DNA from: Pseudomonas sp. LS.1a
Lineage (GTDB): Bacteria; Pseudomonadota; Gammaproteobacteria; Pseudomonadales; Pseudomonadaceae
Assembly (NCBI RefSeq): GCF_022533585.1
Contig: NZ_CP092827.1
Coordinates: 1,342,001-1,406,000 of the forward strand
Direction: 5' to 3'
Length of the DNA stretch: 64,000 nt
In this document: positions 59,353 through 64,000 of the stretch, piece after piece
How the letters are laid out: the number at the start of each line of letters is the position of its first letter
Position numbering within the stretch: the first letter of the stretch is position 1
Notes under the pieces: generated by a model
The model's input: only the letters and a program-made list of their open reading frames with translations
What the model was told of the DNA's origin: nothing
Databases searched by the model: none
Translations under genes and position numbers: made by a program

Positions 59353-60747
59353 TCAGCCCTTGCCCCCCGGGGCCAGCATGTTCTCCGGCCTCACCCACTG
59401 GTCGAACTGCTCATTGGTCAGGTACTTCAACTCCAATGCCGCCTCGCGCAAGGTCTTGCCTTCGCCATAGGCCTTCTTGGCAATTTCCGCCGCCTTGTCA
59501 TAGCCAATATGCGGGTTCAGCGCCGTTACCAGCATCAGCCCCCGCTCCAGGTGCGCCGCCATCTGCTCGGCATCCGGCTCGATGCCCGCCACGCAGTGCT
59601 GCTGGAAGTTGCGGCAGCCGTCAGCCAGCAATTCGATCGACTGCAGCAGGTTGTGGATGATCACCGGCTTGAACACGTTCAGCTGCAAATGCCCCTGGCT
59701 GGCGGCAAAGCCGATTGCAGCATCGTTGCCCAGCACCTGGCAGGCCAGCATCGACAGCGCTTCGCACTGGGTAGGGTTGACCTTGCCTGGCATGATCGAG
59801 CTGCCTGGCTCGTTGGCCGGCAGGCGTACCTCGGCCAGCCCGGCGCGCGGGCCGGAACCCAGCAGGCGCAGGTCGTTGGCGATTTTCATCAGGGCCACGG
59901 CCAGGGTCTTCAGGGCGCCAGCCAGGCTGGTCAGCGGCTCGTGGCCGGCGAGGGCGGCGAACTTGTTCGGCGCAGTGACGAATGGCAGGCCAGACAGCGC
60001 TGCCAGCTCGGCGGCGACGGCTTCGGCAAAACCATGCGGTGCATTGAGCCCGGTGCCCACGGCAGTGCCGCCCTGGGCCAGTTCGCACACCGCCGGCAGG
60101 GTGGCGCGGATGGCGCGCTGGGCATAGTCGAGCTGGGCGACGAAGGCCGACACCTCCTGGCCGAAGGTGATCGGCGTGGCGTCCATCATGTGCGTGCGGC
60201 CGGTCTTCACCAGCTTGTGGTGGCGTGCCGACAACTCGGCCAGCCCCGAGGACAGCTCGGCGATGGCCGGCAGCAGCTTGTCGTGCACCGCCTGCGCCGC
60301 GGCAATGTGCATGGCAGTGGGGAAGCAGTCGTTGGAACTCTGCGAGCGGTTGACGTGGTCGTTGGGGTGCACGGGTGCCTTGCCGCCACGGCCCTTGCCG
60401 GCCAGTTCGTTGGCCCGCCCGGCGATCACTTCGTTGACGTTCATGTTGCTCTGGGTGCCGCTGCCGGTCTGCCAGACCACCAGCGGGAACTGGTCGTCAT
60501 GCTGGCCGTCCAGCACTTCGTCGGCGGCCTGCTCGATCAGCCGGGCGATGTCGGCCGGCAAGTCGCCATTACGGTCGTTGACGCGTGCCGCGGCCTTCTT
60601 GATCAGCGCCAGGGCGTGCAGCACCGCGATGGGCATGCGTTCCTTGCCAATGGCGAAGTTGATCAGCGAACGCTGGGTCTGCGCACCCCAGTAGGCGTCC
60701 TCAGGAACTTCGACCGGGCCCAGGCTGTCTGTCTCGATACGGCTCAT
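59353..60747 (-). CDS. fumC: Fumarate hydratase class II
   Basis: A 464-residue cofactor-free fumarase that hydrates fumarate to malate. Superfamily signatures: [20 protein letters not shown] (in two parts), [34 protein letters not shown] and [17 protein letters not shown]. Lacks iron-sulfur cysteines of class I enzymes, so it is oxidation-resistant. Pseudomonads carry more than one fumarase; FumC copies are often induced by iron limitation, but no Fur box was identified here. Confidence 0.96.
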   Translation of the reverse strand: MSRIETDSLGPVEVPEDAYWGAQTQRSLINFAIGKERMPIAVLHALALIKKAAARVNDRNGDLPADIARLIEQAADEVLDGQHDDQFPLVVWQTGSGTQSNMNVNEVIAGRANELAGKGRGGKAPVHPNDHVNRSQSSNDCFPTAMHIAAAQAVHDKLLPAIAELSSGLAELSARHHKLVKTGRTHMMDATPITFGQEVSAFVAQLDYAQRAIRATLPAVCELAQGGTAVGTGLNAPHGFAEAVAAELAALSGLPFVTAPNKFAALAGHEPLTSLAGALKTLAVALMKIANDLRLLGSGPRAGLAEVRLPANEPGSSIMPGKVNPTQCEALSMLACQVLGNDAAIGFAASQGHLQLNVFKPVIIHNLLQSIELLADGCRNFQQHCVAGIEPDAEQMAAHLERGLMLVTALNPHIGYDKAAEIAKKAYGEGKTLREAALELKYLTNEQFDQWVRPENMLAPGGKG

Positions 60748-60902
60748 TCTGTACTCACTCCTGTGTAGTTCGAAATCGCAGTTTAGGCCCTGATTCGACC
60801 GAGCGGTTCAGTCGCTCGTCGTGCCACTTGAGCACATCGCCACCACGGCGCAGAATGCTCTACTTTGAGGTACCCGCCTCCCTCTCTTGTGAAGGAAATG
60901 CA

Positions 60903-61427
60903 ATGACCCGTCTCCGTGTCCTTTGTGCCGCCGTTGCCCTGGCTTGCGCCAGCGGCCAGGTATTCGCTGCCACCGCCAGCCACAATGCTGCTGCCGAGAA
61001 ATTCCTGACCCTGGCCAACGCTGACAAGCTGGGTACCCCGGTATACATGCAGGTCCAGCAGATGTTCGCCCAGCGTTTCGCCCAGACCAAGGCCCCGGCC
61101 ACCAAGCAGCCAGTGCTGGAAAGCTACCAGGCCAAGGCCAACGCCGCGCTGGACAACGCCATCGGCTGGAACAAGCTGAAGCCGAAGATGGTCGACCTGT
61201 ACACCCAGACCTTCACCGAGCAGGAGCTCAAGGACCTGGTCAAGTTCTACGAATCGCCGCTGGGCAAGAAAGTGCTGCGCGAAATGCCCAAGGTCACCCA
61301 GCAGTCGGCCCAGCTGACCCAGCAGAGCCTGGAGCCAGCGGTACCGGTGGTGAACAAGCTGCTGGACGACATGACCAAGGAACTGGACCCGAACGCTGGC
61401 AAGGCCGCCGCCCCGGCGAAGAAGTGA
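60903..61427 (+). CDS. DUF2059 periplasmic protein
   Basis: A 174-residue protein with a signal peptide (RVLCAAVALACASGQVFAAT). The mature part is helical with the DUF2059 core MVDLYTQTFTEQELKDLVKF followed by YESPLGKKVLREMP. Function is not established. GAAGGA SD. It precedes bolA by 10 nt and is probably co-transcribed with it. Confidence 0.92.
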   Translation: MTRLRVLCAAVALACASGQVFAATASHNAAAEKFLTLANADKLGTPVYMQVQQMFAQRFAQTKAPATKQPVLESYQAKANAALDNAIGWNKLKPKMVDLYTQTFTEQELKDLVKFYESPLGKKVLREMPKVTQQSAQLTQQSLEPAVPVVNKLLDDMTKELDPNAGKAAAPAKK

Positions 61428-61437
61428 GTACGCCGCG

Positions 61438-61734
61438 ATGACCATGCAACAGCGTATCGAACAGCAACTGGCCGCCCTGGCGCCGCAACACCTGCAAGTG
61501 CTCAACGAAAGCCACATGCACAGTCGTGGTCAGGAGACCCACTACAAGGCAGTGATCGTCAGCGAGCAGTTTGCCGGGTTGAACAGCGTCAAGCGCCACC
61601 AGAAGGTGTACGCCACCATGGGTGAGCTGATGGGCGAGATCCATGCTCTGGCCATCCACACCTACACCGCCGAAGAGTGGGCCAAGGTCGGCGTTGCACC
61701 GGCCTCGCCGGTGTGTGCGGGCGGCGGGCACTGA
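61438..61734 (+). CDS. bolA: BolA-family protein
   Basis: A 98-residue protein with the BolA class II KH-like fold: LQVLNESHMHSRGQETHYKA, then GLNSVKRHQKVYATMGELM with the conserved RHQ-xx-Y, and HALAIHTYTAEEW at the end. BolA works with monothiol glutaredoxins in iron-sulfur metabolism and affects morphology under stress. The C-terminal PASPVCAGGGH includes a cysteine. Confidence 0.93.
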   Translation: MTMQQRIEQQLAALAPQHLQVLNESHMHSRGQETHYKAVIVSEQFAGLNSVKRHQKVYATMGELMGEIHALAIHTYTAEEWAKVGVAPASPVCAGGGH

Positions 61735-61775
61735 AACCTTGCTGTTGTTCTGGTAGAATCCGCAACATCCCAAAA

Positions 61776-61895
61776 GGGGGCTGCTGTGCAGCCCATCGCC
61801 GGCAAGCCGGCTCCCACAGTTAAAGTGCCCTCCTTGAGTGTGGCGCAATACCTGTGGGAGCTGGCTTGCCGGCGATGGCGCGCGCAGCGGCCCCC
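61776..61895. repeat. Second-type REP doublet with extended arms
   Basis: CAGCCCATCGCCGGCAAGCC-type copies at 61787-61819 and 61851-61878, bounded by GGGGGCTGCTGTGC and GCGCAGCGGCCCCC, forming one long imperfect stem. Same family as 35051-35150. It lies 60 bp before trhO. Confidence 0.85.
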
Positions 61896-61954
61896 TGTTT
61901 CTTGTGTAACCCGGTCCGCCCCTTACGAGGGCAACCACCTGGAGAACCTGCTTC

Positions 61955-62887
61955 ATGTCCCAACCCATCGTCGTCGCGGCGCTGTACAAGTTCGTCACCC
62001 TGGAAGACTACGTCGAGCTGCGTGAGCCGCTGCTCAAGACCATGCTCGACAACAACGTCAAAGGCACCCTGCTGCTGGCCCACGAGGGCATCAACGGCAC
62101 CGTGTCTGCCACCCGCGAAGGCATCGACGGCCTGCTGGCCTGGCTGCGCAACGACCCGCGCCTGGTCGATGTCGACCACAAGGAATCGTACTGCGACGAA
62201 CAGCCGTTCTACCGCACCAAGGTCAAGCTCAAGAAAGAGATCGTCACCCTCGGCGTGCCGGGCGTGGACCCGAACCAGGCGGTCGGCACCTACGTCGAGC
62301 CCAAGGACTGGAACGCGCTGATCAGCGACCCGGAAGTGCTGCTGATCGACACCCGCAACGACTACGAAGTGGCCATCGGCACCTTCAAGGGTGCCATCGA
62401 CCCGAAGACCGAAACATTCCGCGAGTTCCCCGACTACATCAAGGCCAACTTCGACCCCAGCAAGCACAAGAAGGTTGCCATGTTCTGCACCGGTGGTATC
62501 CGTTGCGAAAAAGCCTCCAGCTACATGCTCGGTGAAGGCTTCGAGGCGGTCTATCATCTTAAGGGCGGCATCCTGAAATACTTCGAGGAAGTGCCTCAGG
62601 AAGAAAGCCTGTGGGACGGCGACTGCTTCGTCTTCGACAACCGCGTCACGGTGCGCCATGACCTGAGCGAGGGCGAGTACGACCAGTGCCACGCCTGCCG
62701 CCACCCGATCAATGCGGAGGAGCGCGCGTCGGAGCACTATTCGCCAGGGGTCAGCTGCCCGCATTGCTGGGACACCCTGAGCGAGAAGACCCGGCGTAGC
62801 GCTATCGACCGGCAGAAGCAGATCGAGCTGGCCAAGGCCCGCAACCTGCCGCACCCGATCGGTTACAACTACAAAGCCGAGGCTTGA
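61955..62887 (+). CDS. trhO: Oxygen-dependent tRNA uridine-34 hydroxylase TrhO
   Basis: A 310-residue rhodanese-domain protein (former UPF0176/YceA). N-terminal ferredoxin-like part ([20 protein letters not shown]), rhodanese domain with catalytic C178 in [17 protein letters not shown], and a C-terminal cysteine-rich tail ([20 protein letters not shown]). TrhO forms ho5U34 in tRNA using oxygen. ATG at 61955. The next gene starts 3 nt after its stop. Confidence 0.95.
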   Translation: MSQPIVVAALYKFVTLEDYVELREPLLKTMLDNNVKGTLLLAHEGINGTVSATREGIDGLLAWLRNDPRLVDVDHKESYCDEQPFYRTKVKLKKEIVTLGVPGVDPNQAVGTYVEPKDWNALISDPEVLLIDTRNDYEVAIGTFKGAIDPKTETFREFPDYIKANFDPSKHKKVAMFCTGGIRCEKASSYMLGEGFEAVYHLKGGILKYFEEVPQEESLWDGDCFVFDNRVTVRHDLSEGEYDQCHACRHPINAEERASEHYSPGVSCPHCWDTLSEKTRRSAIDRQKQIELAKARNLPHPIGYNYKAEA

Positions 62888-62890
62888 TGC

Positions 62891-63523
62891 ATGTCTGCAC
62901 GCCTGATCTATGTGATGGACCCGATGTGCTCCTGGTGCTGGGGTTTTGCGCCAGTGGCCGCGGCCCTGATCGCCCAGGCGCGTGAGGCAGGCGTGCCGAC
63001 CCGCCTGGTGCCGGGCGGGCTGCGCACCGGCGGCAGTGCCCTGGACAGCGCTACCCGCAAGTACATCCTCGAACACTGGCAGGCAGTGGCCGATGCCACC
63101 GGCCAGCCGTTCCGCTTCGAGGGGGCCATGCCCGACGGCTTCGTCTACGACACCGAGCCGGCTTGCCGTGCCCTGGTCACTGCCCGCGAGCTGGACGCCG
63201 AGCGCGTCTGGCTGCTGCTGGCGCTGATCCAGCGTTCGTTCTACGAGCAGGGCGTGGATGTGACCGTTGCACCGCATCTGGTCGAACTGGCCGAACAGGC
63301 AGGCTTTGACCGGGCCGTGTTCGCCGAGGCCTTTGCCCGTGCCGACACCCGCGCCGCCACCGCAGCCGATTTCAGCTGGGCCCATGACTTGGGCATCGCC
63401 GGTTTCCCGACCCTGCTGGCCGAACGCAAGGGTCAACTGGCCCTGCTGACCAATGGCTACCAGCCGCTGGAGCGCCTGCAACCCTTGCTCGGCCGCTGGC
63501 TGCAGCAGGCCGCCTGTGCTTGA
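62891..63523 (+). CDS. DsbA-family thioredoxin-fold protein (FrnE-like)
   Basis: A 210-residue cytosolic protein with the active-site CSWC (C13, C16) in MDPMCSWCWGFAPV and a helical insertion typical of DSBA/FrnE/2-HCCA isomerases. The cis-proline region is IAGFPTLLAERKGQ. Expected to act in thiol-disulfide or GSH-linked chemistry; no signal peptide. Coupled to trhO (3-nt gap) and overlapping the next gene's GTG start by 8 nt. Confidence 0.9.
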   Translation: MSARLIYVMDPMCSWCWGFAPVAAALIAQAREAGVPTRLVPGGLRTGGSALDSATRKYILEHWQAVADATGQPFRFEGAMPDGFVYDTEPACRALVTARELDAERVWLLLALIQRSFYEQGVDVTVAPHLVELAEQAGFDRAVFAEAFARADTRAATAADFSWAHDLGIAGFPTLLAERKGQLALLTNGYQPLERLQPLLGRWLQQAACA

Positions 63524-64000
63524 TGTGCCTGGGTCACCCGACCCGGTGCCGGGTAAGCCTCACGCTGTGGCCGATCGACTTAGCTGGGCGGAAATCCGCC
63601 GCCTGGCCCTGCACCACAAGAAAAACCTCTGGTCCGCCAACTTCATCGCCGTATTGGCGGCTTGCTGCAGCGTGCCCATCCCGCTGCTGCTGCCGCTGCT
63701 GGTGGACGAAGTGCTGCTGGGCCATGGCGACGCCGCGCTGAAGTGGATGAACCACTTGCTGCCGTCCAGCTGGCAGGTGGCGGCCGGCTACATCGGCCTG
63801 ATGTTGCTGCTGACCCTGTGCCTGCGCCTGTCCGCCCTGGCGTTCAACGTGATCCAGGCCAAGCTGTTCGCCGGCCTGGCCAAGGACATCGTCTATCGTC
63901 TGCGCATCCGCCTGATCGAGCGGCTCAAGCGCATCTCGCTGAAGGAATACGAAAGCCTGGGCAGCGGGACGGTGACCACCCACCTGGTCACCGACCTGGA
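63516..64000 (+). CDS. ABC exporter (fused permease-ATPase), N-terminal part
   Basis: About 161 codons are visible before the right edge. The reading frame gives RLSWAEIRRLALHHKKNLW, a first helix (FIAVLAACCSVPIPLLLPLL), a second helix (GYIGLMLLLTLCLRLSALAF) and LFAGLAKDIVYRLRIRLIER followed by SLKEYESLGSG, the type I ABC exporter transmembrane pattern (MsbA-like). The ATPase half lies beyond the window. Start uncertain: GTG 63516, overlapping the previous stop, or GTG 63525. Substrate unknown. Confidence 0.85.
   Translation, partial: MLDVPGSPDPVPGKPHAVADRLSWAEIRRLALHHKKNLWSANFIAVLAACCSVPIPLLLPLLVDEVLLGHGDAALKWMNHLLPSSWQVAAGYIGLMLLLTLCLRLSALAFNVIQAKLFAGLAKDIVYRLRIRLIERLKRISLKEYESLGSGTVTTHLVTDL

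Noticed and set aside
859..61895. The many repeated palindromes as a CRISPR array.
   Set aside because: They are dispersed inverted pairs between genes, not regularly spaced direct repeats with unique spacers, and no cas gene is present.

Overview
The window is a GC-rich, densely packed piece of a Pseudomonas chromosome, almost certainly of the P. putida group. Three things support this. The inverted REP element built on TTCGCGGGTAAACCCGCTCC occurs at more than twenty intergenic sites. The gene order matches what I recall of P. putida and P. aeruginosa: crbS/mxtR, rdgC, nirBD, apeB, rluA, minEDC, htrB/lpxL, mlaA, betX, yjcH-actP, rsmI, the NAGGN trio, fumC, bolA. There is also a third CsrA-family gene of the RsmI type. 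I see no prophage, insertion sequence, transposase, CRISPR array, rRNA or integrative element, so this is core genome with local remodelling by REPs.

1-7,650: the 5' part of a transporter-sensor kinase (CrbS/MxtR type), an MFS exporter, an MFS-acyltransferase fusion, a guanidinium exporter behind a guanidine-II riboswitch, a BASS-family transporter, rdgC, and a near-perfect 235-bp tandem duplication carrying tRNA-Val(TAC) and tRNA-Asp(GTC), each unit with its own promoter and terminator. 7,738-15,919: a methionine aminopeptidase and the nitrate assimilation genes. A nitrate reductase fused to a CysJ-like reductase and nirBD are separate units. Each has a sigma-54 promoter and a leader with two ANTAR-type hexaloop hairpins, the second overlapping an intrinsic terminator, as expected for NasT antitermination.

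16,008-23,825: a PcaQ-like LysR regulator, an FKBP lipoprotein, a DUF1232 protein behind an inverted pair of perfect DnaA boxes, a small HTH regulator operon with two operator-like dyads, an EAL protein whose C-terminus is replaced by a translated REP, the Prc protease and a quinone oxidoreductase. 23,949-30,298: an ABC importer operon with two cytoplasmic phosphohydrolases, divergent from a GntR/UTRA regulator; its substrate is unknown. 30,399-43,852: a YbiO-type MscS channel, ApeB, RluA, MinEDC, a lipid A acyltransferase, a patatin, MlaA with a coupled alpha/beta hydrolase, and a membrane-anchored GH17 enzyme.

44,050-54,400: the betaine-binding protein BetX, YjcH-ActP acetate uptake, a DUF3309 peptide, an SDR, RsmI, a YheU-family protein, and the N-acetylglutaminylglutamine amide osmolyte operon, followed by a 306-bp long inverted repeat. 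54,401-64,000: mnmC, polyphosphate:AMP phosphotransferase, a DMT transporter, fumC, a DUF2059 protein, bolA, trhO, a DsbA-like protein and the start of an ABC exporter.

Functional threads: nitrogen assimilation; acetate sensing (CrbS, first gene) and uptake (ActP); osmoprotection (BetX, NAGGN, MscS); envelope lipid upkeep (LplT/PlsC fusion, LpxL, MlaA, patatin); RNA-level control (guanidine riboswitch, ANTAR leaders, RsmI, a Crc/Hfq motif at yjcH).
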